In this document: positions 43,040 to 51,423 of the stretch, one piece after another | Layout of the letters: each line of letters opens with the position of its first letter | Numbering within the stretch: position 1 is the stretch's first letter | Assembly (NCBI RefSeq): GCF_004340945.1 | Contig: NZ_SLYD01000001.1 | Coordinates: forward strand, 248,001-312,000 | Length of the DNA stretch: 64,000 bases | Reading direction: 5' to 3' | Origin: Sphingomonas sp. PP-F2F-A104-K0414 | GTDB lineage: Bacteria; Pseudomonadota; Alphaproteobacteria; Sphingomonadales; Sphingomonadaceae | Program-made: the position numbers and the translations under genes | Notes under the pieces: model-generated | Database searches by the model: none | What the model saw: the letters and a program-made list of their open reading frames with translations, nothing else | What the model was told of the DNA's origin: nothing

Positions 43040-44628
43040 TCGACCGATTCCAATAGTTTGGGGACCGCATGCGTTCGTGACGGTCGGACTCGTCGGGCCG
43101 GCGGGCGATAGTTCGCGACGCGTCTGGCCAGCAGAAGGAACGTGACGCCGAACGCCAGCAGCGTTGCGTCGATTCCGGCGATCATGAGGTCTCCGATCGC
43201 GATCATCGCGAACAGCCCCCGATCCGTCGCGACGATGTCATACAGCGGTAGCGTGACGAGCAGCAGGCCGGTCGCGGCGAACAACGTCGGCCAGACCCGT
43301 GACGGCTTGGCGATAACCGCGGCCAGCGCGGCGATACCCCAGGCGATGAACAGCGCGTGGACTTCCCAGGCCGCACGACCGCTCAGGGCCAGAGGTAGCA
43401 GTCGGTTCGCCCAGAAGAAGCAGGCGATGCCGAATGGAAAGCCGCCGACCACCGCGACGTTGAGACGCTCGACCAGCTGAAAGCCGAAATGCGGTCGGGT
43501 CGGGTCGGGGAGGCGTTCACGGCGCTTCACGGTCCACAGAACGAGCCCGCTCGCGACCATCAGCGTTCCGGCGACCCCGCACAGGAAGTACAGCCAGCGG
43601 CCGCCATAGCCGGCAAACCGTCCAGCGTGCAGGCCTATCATCGCGCCCGCGGTCTCGGCCGCCGCCCCGGGCGGAGGCGAACGCCACACTAGGCGTCCCG
43701 ATACACCGTCATAGGTCAGTCGGGGTGTCCGCGACGACAGCATCGAATGCGCACTCTGACTGACCGAGACGCGCGCCGATGCATCGCCGGGGTCGCTCAC
43801 CTCGATGAAGCTAGCCGGTGCGCCGAGCCGGCGTTCGGCGTCAGCAGCGATCGTTCGGAGGTCGATCAGCGGTGCTGGCCGACCGCTGCGATCGACCGCA
43901 GCGGCGGTGGGGAACAGCGTCTCCGACACGGTACGTTCGCTGGTGTAGTTCGCCACGACCGCCCACGGCATCAGCAACGCCATCAGCGTGACGAGCCCGG
44001 TATAGGTGATCATCACATGGAACGGCAGTGCGAGCACCGCGGTGGCGTTATGGCCATCGAGCCAGGACCGCTGGCCCTTGGCACGCCGCAGCGTGAAGAA
44101 GTCCTTGAAGATCTTCTTGTGCGTGACGATCCCGCTCATGATCGCGACCAGCATCATCATGGTCGCGAAACCGACCAGCCACCGTGCCCAGATCACCGGC
44201 ATGTACTGAAGATCGAAATGGAACCGGTAGAAGAACTCGCCGCCACGCGTGTCGCGGGCGTTCGCAGGCTTGCCGTCGGCACCGATCAATGCCTGCGTAT
44301 CGCGACGGCCGCGCCGGCCACGCCCGCCCGTCTCACCGGGCTTGGGCTGGGGTATCCAGAACAGCTGTGCGCCCGGTGACTGGTCGGTCGCCACGGCGAT
44401 GATCCAGCTCTTCGCATCCGGCGCCTTGCCGGCGAGGAACGCTTGCGAGCCGGCGAGCACGCGCATCGGCTGTTCGACACGTGCGAGCTCGGGCCGCATC
44501 CAGCGGTTCAGCCCTTCGCGCCAGAACGCGATCGTGCCGGCGACGAACACCAGGAACAGGATCCAGCCGAGCAACAGGCCAGACCACGTGTGCAGGAACG
44601 CCTGCGACTGTCGGAACCCCTTGCTCAT
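43036..44628 (-). CDS. PepSY-associated TM-helix protein
   Basis: 530-residue inner-membrane protein. The ATG at 44626-44628 overlaps the stop of the DUF3649 gene and begins MSKGFRQSQAFLHTWSGLLLGW; a longer frame upstream is not supported. Four membrane segments surround a large periplasmic part. The first helix holds FLHTWSGLLLG, and later segments NATAVLALPFHVMITYTGL and AMIGLHAGRFAGYGGRWLYFLCGVAG carry the conserved histidines typical of this family, which may bind haem. It is thought to reduce ferric siderophores after uptake, fitting the adjacent receptor. The exact reaction is not proven. Confidence 0.88.
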   Translation of the reverse strand: MSKGFRQSQAFLHTWSGLLLGWILFLVFVAGTIAFWREGLNRWMRPELARVEQPMRVLAGSQAFLAGKAPDAKSWIIAVATDQSPGAQLFWIPQPKPGETGGRGRRGRRDTQALIGADGKPANARDTRGGEFFYRFHFDLQYMPVIWARWLVGFATMMMLVAIMSGIVTHKKIFKDFFTLRRAKGQRSWLDGHNATAVLALPFHVMITYTGLVTLMALLMPWAVVANYTSERTVSETLFPTAAAVDRSGRPAPLIDLRTIAADAERRLGAPASFIEVSDPGDASARVSVSQSAHSMLSSRTPRLTYDGVSGRLVWRSPPPGAAAETAGAMIGLHAGRFAGYGGRWLYFLCGVAGTLMVASGLVLWTVKRRERLPDPTRPHFGFQLVERLNVAVVGGFPFGIACFFWANRLLPLALSGRAAWEVHALFIAWGIAALAAVIAKPSRVWPTLFAATGLLLVTLPLYDIVATDRGLFAMIAIGDLMIAGIDATLLAFGVTFLLLARRVANYRPPARRVRPSRTHAVPKLLESVE

Positions 44629-44939
44629 AGCCGCCCCGACGCATCGATCGAGATCCACGCGATCGCACCACCGACCGCGCCGGCAACGACGAGGGTCCAG
44701 AGTGCGCGCCAGCCGCTACGGGCTGCGAACGCCCACATCGCCGCGATCGCGCACAGCATGAGGGCTATCAGCGACGCGGTGACACTCGCCTCGGCACGGT
44801 CGCCGGGTAGCAGCCGCGCGATCGCCATCGCCCAAAGGCTGGCCGTCGCATAGCCGAGCGGTACCGCCGCGACGACGCGCAACCCGATATCGCCACGCCG
44901 TGCCCAACGTGCGCGGGCATGCGCATCGCCCGCGGTCAT
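44625..44939 (-). CDS. DUF3649 family iron-uptake membrane protein
   Basis: 104 residues with three membrane helices (VVAAVPLGYATASLWAMAIARLL, ASLIALMLCAIAAMWAFAA, LWTLVVAGAVGGAIAWISI). The ATG at 44937-44939 follows the receptor stop by 22 bases. Small proteins of this family sit between TonB siderophore receptors and PepSY proteins in many proteobacteria. Role is inferred from context only. Confidence 0.75.
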   Translation of the reverse strand: MTAGDAHARARWARRGDIGLRVVAAVPLGYATASLWAMAIARLLPGDRAEASVTASLIALMLCAIAAMWAFAARSGWRALWTLVVAGAVGGAIAWISIDASGRL

Positions 44940-44961
44940 CGGCCGCTCCCCCCGACCGCGA

Positions 44962-47247
44962 TCATTCGAACGTGTACCGAAGCGTCGCGAACGCGGTGCG
45001 CGGACTTCCGTAGTAATTGCCGCGGCCGGTGGCGGCGATGCGCGCATAATAGGTCTTGTCGAGCACGTTGTTGACGTTGACCGATACGCCGAGCCGTTCG
45101 CTCAGTCGGTAGCCTGCTCGCAGGTCGAGGACCGCATAGCTCCCCTGGCGAACGATCGTCGACGGACGGAACGATCCATTGGCGTTGACCCCCGCCGCGA
45201 CACCTCCATAGGTGCCGCTGAACCACGTCACGCCGCCGCCAAAGCTCACGCCTGCCAGGGCGCCGTTGGTGGGCGCATAATTGGTGAATGCCTTGGCCAT
45301 ATGCTTCGGGATGATCGGGACCAGCGGCAGGCCTTCGTTCGCGGTGGTCTGGTCCTCCAGATAGCGAGTCTTGGTATAGGTATAGCCACCGTTGATCCGC
45401 CAGCCGGGCAGGATTTCGCCAGACGCCTCGGCCTCCAAACCCCGCGCCCGGACCTTGCCGGTCTGGAGTACCACGGTCGCGATATCGGGATCGTTGAACA
45501 ACCGGTTGGTCTGCGTGATCTGGTAGACCGCCGCCGACAGCAGCAACCGGTCGTTCATCAGCGAGAGTTTGGTCCCCGCCTCATATTGCGCACCGACCAG
45601 TGGTTCGATCCGTCCACCATCGGGCCGCGCCCGTCCGACCGGGGCTGCCTGCGGCGTGAAACTGTCTGCATAGCTGGCATAGAGGTTCAGGGTGCGCGTC
45701 ACGTCCCAGACCAGCCCGGCATAAGGCGTGAAGCGATTGTCGATTCCGTACCGTGTCGGCGCCGGCAGCACCCCGCTCGGTGCGAGCAGCGTCGCGGTCG
45801 TCGTATCCCACCAGGTCAGACGCCCGCCGCCGATCAGCGTGACGCCATCGACGGGACTGAGCCGCATCTGTCCGTACAGGCCGTATTGCTCGATGTCGGT
45901 CGATGATCCGCCATAGACCTGCAACACGCAATTCGCCGGCGCGGGGACGATAGCGGTACTGGCATTGGGGCACGTCGCGCCACTGCCTTGCACCGGATAA
46001 TAGGGCGACGCCGCGTAGGGGTCGAGCGGCGGTTCCAGCGGCGAGACCGGGTTGTACACGTCGATCCGCGCATAATTGGACAGGCGCGTGGCGTAGGAGG
46101 TTCCCGAACTCGCCTGGTAGTCCGCCCCTAGGATGAGGACCTGGTCCCGCCCGAACAGCGGAAAGCTGCCCACGCCGTTGAAATCGAACGAGCGAGTCTG
46201 CTGCTTGCTGTCGCCACGATAGGCGATGTGGCTGGTCGTGCCGTTGGTCGCCGTGACCGGCTGGTTGCCGATATAGCTATAGATGTCGACGCGATCGACA
46301 TCGGTGAACAACCCCGTCGCACGCAGCGTCCAGCGATCGCTGATCTTGTGCGTGATCTCGGCGAATCCGGTCCAGGTCTCGGCGTTGAACCGATTCCAGT
46401 CGGCCCCGAGATAGGTCGAGCGCTTCACGTCGAGCAGTTGGCCGTCGCTACCGTCCAGGCCACCCAGGATGCCGGGCAGTCCCGACTGGACCGCGGGTCG
46501 AAAGCGATCGTAATTGCCGCCGACGGTCAGCGTGGTGCGATCGCCGATCTCGAGCGACCCCACGGCGAATGCGCCGATGCGGTTGCGGTGCGCGGTGTCG
46601 AAGAACTGGTCCTGATCCTGCGCCATGACGCCGACGCGAAGCCCTGCCTTCGGACCGATCGGTGCGGACACATCGAGTTCGAACCGGGCATTGTCGTAGG
46701 TGCCGTAGCCCGCGCTCGCCTGCATCTTGAACGAGTCGAGCGGGCGCTTGCGGATCATGTTGATGCTGCCCGCGGGATTACCCGAACCGCTGAACAGTCC
46801 CGCCGGACCGCGCAACACCTCGAGCCGATCGTAGAAGAACAGGTCCGGGACGGCGGACGGGAAGTTGAACGCGAACGTGGGGACGCCGTCGATCAGGTAA
46901 TTCGAGATCGCGAACCCGCGCGAGAAGAACGATGGATCCTCGCTGCCAACGCCGTTGACGGTGATGCCGTTGGTGGCGGTCAGCGCATCCTCCAGCGTGA
47001 ACAGGTTCTGCGCCTCGATCTGGTCGCGCTCGATCACCGTGACGGTGTTGGGCGTGTCCTTAAGCGGCGTGACCGTCTTGCCGACCTCGCGACCGTAGCT
47101 CTTCCCGAGAACCAGGATTTCGTCCGACTTCTGCGCGTCGTCGGGGCTTTCGGCATTGGTCAAATCCCGCGCCGGCGCAGCCGATATGGCCGCGTCCGGG
47201 ATACCGACGAACGCTGCGCCAGCCAGCAATATACTCGTTACACTCAT
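44962..47247 (-). CDS. TonB-dependent siderophore receptor
   Basis: 761-residue outer-membrane receptor for ferric siderophores. Signal peptide MSVTSILLAGAAFVGIPDAAISAAPA, TonB box DEILVLGKSYG near residues 43-53, plug with TPLKDTPNTVTVIERDQIEAQNLFTLEDAL and RLEVLRGPAGLFSGSGNPAGSINMIRKRP, and a barrel that ends YGSPRTAFATLRYTFE. It matches the FpvA/FhuE-type signature but has no STN domain. It is the first gene of a four-gene operon with DUF3649, PepSY and DUF3325. A Fur-like box lies 42 bases upstream, so iron limitation should induce it. Siderophore type is unknown. Confidence 0.93.
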   Translation of the reverse strand: MSVTSILLAGAAFVGIPDAAISAAPARDLTNAESPDDAQKSDEILVLGKSYGREVGKTVTPLKDTPNTVTVIERDQIEAQNLFTLEDALTATNGITVNGVGSEDPSFFSRGFAISNYLIDGVPTFAFNFPSAVPDLFFYDRLEVLRGPAGLFSGSGNPAGSINMIRKRPLDSFKMQASAGYGTYDNARFELDVSAPIGPKAGLRVGVMAQDQDQFFDTAHRNRIGAFAVGSLEIGDRTTLTVGGNYDRFRPAVQSGLPGILGGLDGSDGQLLDVKRSTYLGADWNRFNAETWTGFAEITHKISDRWTLRATGLFTDVDRVDIYSYIGNQPVTATNGTTSHIAYRGDSKQQTRSFDFNGVGSFPLFGRDQVLILGADYQASSGTSYATRLSNYARIDVYNPVSPLEPPLDPYAASPYYPVQGSGATCPNASTAIVPAPANCVLQVYGGSSTDIEQYGLYGQMRLSPVDGVTLIGGGRLTWWDTTTATLLAPSGVLPAPTRYGIDNRFTPYAGLVWDVTRTLNLYASYADSFTPQAAPVGRARPDGGRIEPLVGAQYEAGTKLSLMNDRLLLSAAVYQITQTNRLFNDPDIATVVLQTGKVRARGLEAEASGEILPGWRINGGYTYTKTRYLEDQTTANEGLPLVPIIPKHMAKAFTNYAPTNGALAGVSFGGGVTWFSGTYGGVAAGVNANGSFRPSTIVRQGSYAVLDLRAGYRLSERLGVSVNVNNVLDKTYYARIAATGRGNYYGSPRTAFATLRYTFE

Positions 47248-47288
47248 TCTGAACCCCCGTGTTGGAGGCGCTCCTAGATCAATCGCTT

Positions 47289-47305
47289 TTGCGAGTCACT
47301 ATCAA
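47289..47305 (-). promoter_or_regulatory. Probable Fur box of siderophore receptor operon
   Basis: On the minus strand the 17 bases TTGATAGTGACTCGCAA are an imperfect inverted repeat similar to the Fur site pattern TGATAAT-G-ATTATCA, ending 42 bases before the receptor start codon. Partial match; the siderophore context supports it. Confidence 0.45.
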
Positions 47306-47400
47306 TATAAACATTCTGTCATGTTTGTTCGGCATCTCGCTCTCATGACGATTTTTCCAAGTTCTACGCATCGCATCGCGCGGCGGCACGTTGCGACGGG

Positions 47401-48282
47401 ATGAGACACACCCCTGCTGTCCGCTACCCCTATCGTCCGATCACCGATCGACCCGACTATGACTGGCCGGAAGGCAAGCGACTGGCGATCTACTTCGGCG
47501 TCAATCACGAGGTGTTCGACTTTGGCGGCGGACTGGGTGCCGAGTTGGCGCCATCGCAGACCGAGCCCGACGTCATGAATTACGCGTGGCGCGATTACGG
47601 GAACCGGGTCGGCGCGTGGCGGCTGTTCGACCTGTTCGACAGACTCGATCTGCGCACGACCGCATTGTTGAACGCCGACATACTCGATCGCTGTCCAGGC
47701 CTAGCCGAAGCCTGTCGCGATCGTGGCGACGAGATTGCGGCACACGGCCGGACTAACGCGACCGCGCAAGGGACCCTGTCGCGATCAAGCGAACGCGCCA
47801 TGATCGCCGATGTGACGCAGCGACTGGCGACGCTGGGTGTCCGTCCGACGGGGTGGCTCGGCCCCTGGATTTCGGAGAGCAAGGATACCCCCGATGTGTT
47901 GGCCGAGGAGGGCTATCGATATGTGCTGGACTGGGCACATGACGATCAGCCGACCCGCCTCACTACGGCGCACGCCGGCCTGTTGTCGATACCCTATTCG
48001 CAGGAGATCAACGACTTGCCCGCGGTGATCCAGCGTCATCGCGAGGCCGATGACTTTGCGGCGATGATCCGCGCCGCGGTCACGCAATTGTTATCGGAAA
48101 CCGACCGCCGCCCCTCCGTTTTGGGGATCGCGCTGCATCCCTATATCATGGGACAGGCACACCGCGTCCCGGCGCTGGCCAGGATATTGGAGGAGCTTCG
48201 CGAGGCGAACGATCCGCGCATCTGGTGGACGACGGCTGGCGCCATCGCCGACCATGTCGAGACGCACGATCTGGCGGTTTGA
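47401..48282 (+). CDS. Polysaccharide deacetylase/PuuE-like protein
   Basis: 293 residues of NodB-like barrel fold, nearest in pattern to PuuE-type members: LAIYFGVNHEVFDFGG, RLFDLFDRLDLRTTALLNADIL, DRGDEIAAHGRTNA, GWLGPWISES, YRYVLDWAHDDQP and ALHPYIMGQ. The usual NodB metal ligands T-F-D-D are replaced by VNHE and only single histidines stand in the H-x-x-x-H position, as in PuuE-like proteins. It probably acts on a small C-N bond or N-acyl substrate rather than chitin. ATG at 47401 follows the divergent iron operon; no signal peptide, so cytoplasmic. Confidence 0.75.
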   Translation: MRHTPAVRYPYRPITDRPDYDWPEGKRLAIYFGVNHEVFDFGGGLGAELAPSQTEPDVMNYAWRDYGNRVGAWRLFDLFDRLDLRTTALLNADILDRCPGLAEACRDRGDEIAAHGRTNATAQGTLSRSSERAMIADVTQRLATLGVRPTGWLGPWISESKDTPDVLAEEGYRYVLDWAHDDQPTRLTTAHAGLLSIPYSQEINDLPAVIQRHREADDFAAMIRAAVTQLLSETDRRPSVLGIALHPYIMGQAHRVPALARILEELREANDPRIWWTTAGAIADHVETHDLAV

Positions 48283-48324
48283 CCCCCGCGACCGAACGCA
48301 CCGCTGACTTTATCGGGGCTGGTT

Positions 48325-50136
48325 TCAGCGGCGGCGGTCGGCGATATACCGGTTCACCTGTTCGTCGAGCACGTCCAGCGGGAGCGCACCCTGGCTCAAA
48401 ATCGCCTCGTGAAAGTCGCGAATGTCGAAGCGGTCCCCGAGTTCGCGCTTGGCACGATCGCGCAGTTCGGTGATCTTGAGCTGGCCGACCATGTAGCTGG
48501 TGGCCTGACCAGGCCAGTTGAAATACCGGTCGACCTCGCGGCCGATATCCGTATCCGATACCGAACTGTTCGCCTTGAAGTACGCCACCGCTTGGTCACG
48601 GGTCCACCGCTTCGAATGGATGCCGGTGTCCAGCACCAGCCGGATCGCGCGCCAGACCTGCAGCGATAACATCCCGAACCGGTCATAGGGTGTCTTGTAG
48701 ACCCCCATCTCGTTCGCGAGCCGTTCCGAGTACAGCCCCCACCCCTCGACATACGCGCCATACCCACCGAATTTGCGGAACTTGGGAATGCCGACGAGTT
48801 CCTGCTGGCGGGCGATCTGGAAGTGATGACCGGGCGCGCCCTCGTGCGCGGCGATGCCGGCGACCTGCACCTTCTGCGTCTGGTTCATGTCGACCAGATT
48901 GACGTAGTAGATGCCGGGACGCGTGCCATCCGCGGACGGCGGATTGTAGAACGCGGTCGACGCGGTACCTTCGCGCCACTTTTCAACGGCGCGAACCTCG
49001 AGTGGCGCCTTTGGCAGCTTTCGGAAATAGCGCGGTGCCGCGACCATGACCGAAGCGATCACGCCGCGGGCATCGCCGAGATACTGTTCGCGACCTTCTG
49101 CCGTATTCGGATATTTGAACTTCGGATCGGTCCGAATCTGATCGAAGAATGCCTCGAGCGTGCCGGTGAAGCCAACCTCGCGCTTGACCGCCTCCATTTC
49201 CTGGCGGATCGCGGCGACCTGCCTCAGACCCAGTGCGTGAATCTGGTCGGCGGTCAGGTCCGTCGTGGTCGAGTTCTTCAACCGATCGGCATAATAGGCC
49301 GCGCCATTCGGCAGGCTCCAGGCACCGAAATTGCCCTTGGACTGGGGTTCGATCTCGTCGAGCGTGGTCAGCAACACGCCGTACCCCGTGCGAAACGGCC
49401 CCGTCAGCGCGACACTGCCATCGGCCAGGAGTTTCGCCTTGACGGCGGCCGGCGCAGCCAACGCGCCGACCTTCTTGCGAAAGTCCGCCCACACGCTTGA
49501 GTCCGGGCCGGCCTCGAACGGTGCGCCGGTTATGATCGCCTTCGCATCGCCGCGCGCCGGCGCGAAGTTCACCTTGTTCGGGACGATGCCCAAGGCCGCC
49601 TGCGCGCGCATCGTCGCCGACACCTCGCGCATCACCCGCTCGGTATCGCGAAGGCGGGCGATGTACGCCGTCGCATCGGCGACCGTCTCGACCTTGTGAT
49701 TGTTGATAAGCAGAACGGGGATCTCGCCCGCCGGACTGCCGTTGGTCGATACGGGGAACCGCAACTTGCGAAATTGCAGCGACTGACGGCCGCGCTCGAC
49801 TTCATATTCGAACAGGCGGTAGCTCACCCGCGCGCTTTCGCTCAACTGTTCCGGCTTGAACTGAGCGTGCATCGCCGCCAGCTGCCGTTCGGCGAGCGCT
49901 TCGGCGCGCAGCGATGCGGCGTCGGTATAATCGTCGAGCCGGTCATAATTGGTTTTCAGGCCCAGCTGGGTCTGCGATTCCGGACTGAGCGCGAGTTGCT
50001 CGTCATACGCACGATCGAGGAACGCGAGCAGTGCGGCATCCTGCACGGTCGAACGCGTTACCGCATCCGGCGCCGCGAGATTGGCCTGTAGGAGCGGAAC
50101 GGCCGGCAGCAGGACGAGGGCGAAAGCTAGACGCAT
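48325..50136 (-). CDS. DUF885 family metallopeptidase-like protein, exported
   Basis: 603 residues. The ATG at 50134-50136 gives a signal peptide (MRLAFALVLLPAVPLLQANLA). The helical DUF885 domain contains the zinc motif HEGAPGHHFQ (near residue 435), preceded by YYVNLVDMNQTQKVQVAGIAA and followed by YVEGWGLYSERLANEMGVY and the DTGIHSKRWTRDQA segment. The pattern is like M2/M32-type zinc peptidases, but substrate and activity are unknown for most family members. It is divergent from a beta-propeller protein. Confidence 0.87.
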   Translation of the reverse strand: MRLAFALVLLPAVPLLQANLAAPDAVTRSTVQDAALLAFLDRAYDEQLALSPESQTQLGLKTNYDRLDDYTDAASLRAEALAERQLAAMHAQFKPEQLSESARVSYRLFEYEVERGRQSLQFRKLRFPVSTNGSPAGEIPVLLINNHKVETVADATAYIARLRDTERVMREVSATMRAQAALGIVPNKVNFAPARGDAKAIITGAPFEAGPDSSVWADFRKKVGALAAPAAVKAKLLADGSVALTGPFRTGYGVLLTTLDEIEPQSKGNFGAWSLPNGAAYYADRLKNSTTTDLTADQIHALGLRQVAAIRQEMEAVKREVGFTGTLEAFFDQIRTDPKFKYPNTAEGREQYLGDARGVIASVMVAAPRYFRKLPKAPLEVRAVEKWREGTASTAFYNPPSADGTRPGIYYVNLVDMNQTQKVQVAGIAAHEGAPGHHFQIARQQELVGIPKFRKFGGYGAYVEGWGLYSERLANEMGVYKTPYDRFGMLSLQVWRAIRLVLDTGIHSKRWTRDQAVAYFKANSSVSDTDIGREVDRYFNWPGQATSYMVGQLKITELRDRAKRELGDRFDIRDFHEAILSQGALPLDVLDEQVNRYIADRRR

Positions 50137-50356
50137 GAAATCTCCGATCAGGCTGCTTGTCGCCCGCCACTGGATGCATTGCAATCGTCTCCTGCCCGTT
50201 CGACGAACCGGCCCGAGGCCGAACCTCGCAACGCGCGACATCTTTCGTGCTCGCACTTGCCTCCGAGGCTGGAACGATGGTCGACCCGACGGCGCGCGAT
50301 TGTCGCGGAACCCGTCCGTCGCTCATGTCTTTGAAAGACAAACAAGGAGTTTCGAC

Positions 50357-51385
50357 ATGTCGCTGATCAATCGCCGTCAAGGTCTGTGGACGCTTGCAGG
50401 GGGCGCCCTCGCCGCAACCGTGATCGGTACGCGCGCAGCCGCGCAGATCCTGGCGAAACCAGCGGCGAAGATGGAAACGCTTGCCGTGGTCGAAAAGAAC
50501 GAGGGTCGCGTGGCCTTCTACGCGGTTCCCGGCGGCAAGCGCGTCGGTGTTGTCCCATTGGGGACGCAACCGCACGAGATCGTCGCCGACCCCGCCGGCC
50601 GCTATGCGTTCGTCGGCGATTATGGCGTCGAAAGCTGGAAGGCGCCGGGCGTCGGTGGTCATCGCGTCTGGGTCATCGATCTCGAGAAAAGGACTCTTGC
50701 ACGAACCATCGACCTGACCCCGTTCGGCCGGCTGCACGCGGTGCGGATGGACTCGAAGGGGCGGTTGTATGTCTTGTCCGAGAAAGACAGCGTGTTGGCG
50801 CGGTTCGACACCCCGCAGACGGACGATGCGCCCGCGCGACTGGTGCCGGTCAATGGAGCGCGAAGCCATTACCTGGTCATCCGCCGCGACGGCTCCCGCG
50901 GCTATGTCGCCGACACGCTGAGCGGTGCGGTCATCATGGTCGATACGGACGACATCGGCGTAGCCCCGGTCCTCCAGCATATCGGCGTCGCCCCCGAAGC
51001 GATGACGTTGAGCGCCGACGAACAGACCCTGTTCGTCATCGATCGTCCCAGCGGCACGCTGCATGCTCTCGATGCGACATCGCTGACCCGGCGGATGCAA
51101 CGCACGATGCGCGGTGAGGCGGTCAGGATCGTGACCCAGACGGACGGCAAGCTGATCGTATCGAATACGCAGGACAAGAGCTTGTCGAGGCTGAACCCGA
51201 CGACGTTGGCTGAGGAGGACTATCTCCCGCTTCCGGCGGCGGCACCGGGTCTGAACATCGTCGGCGACACGGTCTATGCATCGTTGCAGAACGACCGGGT
51301 AGCAATCGTCGATCTGCGCGCTTGGAAAATCGTCGGCGGCTTCGCGACGGGATCTGCACCGGACTCCGCAGTCCTGATGCGGTGA
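50357..51385 (+). CDS. YncE-like beta-propeller protein, Tat-exported
   Basis: 342 residues. AAGGAG lies 7 bases upstream of the ATG at 50357. The N-terminus MSLINRRQGLWTLAGGALAATVIG is a twin-arginine signal. Seven-bladed repeats follow: GKRVGVVPLGTQPHEIVADPAGRYAFVGDYG, RTIDLTPFGRLHAVRMDSKGRLYVLSEKD, PVLQHIGVAPEAMTLSADEQTLFVIDRPSGTLHALD. This is the YVTN/YncE type of quinoprotein-like propeller without a visible cofactor site. Function unknown; it may bind a ligand or serve in cell-envelope sensing. Confidence 0.82.
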   Translation: MSLINRRQGLWTLAGGALAATVIGTRAAAQILAKPAAKMETLAVVEKNEGRVAFYAVPGGKRVGVVPLGTQPHEIVADPAGRYAFVGDYGVESWKAPGVGGHRVWVIDLEKRTLARTIDLTPFGRLHAVRMDSKGRLYVLSEKDSVLARFDTPQTDDAPARLVPVNGARSHYLVIRRDGSRGYVADTLSGAVIMVDTDDIGVAPVLQHIGVAPEAMTLSADEQTLFVIDRPSGTLHALDATSLTRRMQRTMRGEAVRIVTQTDGKLIVSNTQDKSLSRLNPTTLAEEDYLPLPAAAPGLNIVGDTVYASLQNDRVAIVDLRAWKIVGGFATGSAPDSAVLMR

Positions 51386-51423
51386 AGCCGCTGGCTCCAC
51401 CGCACTGGATTACGGGATCGCGC

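Noticed and set aside
50307..50335. GGAAC followed about 15 bases later by GTC, as a possible EcfG-type stress promoter
   Set aside because: The -10 element should contain GTT and does not; the beta-propeller gene also shows no stress context.
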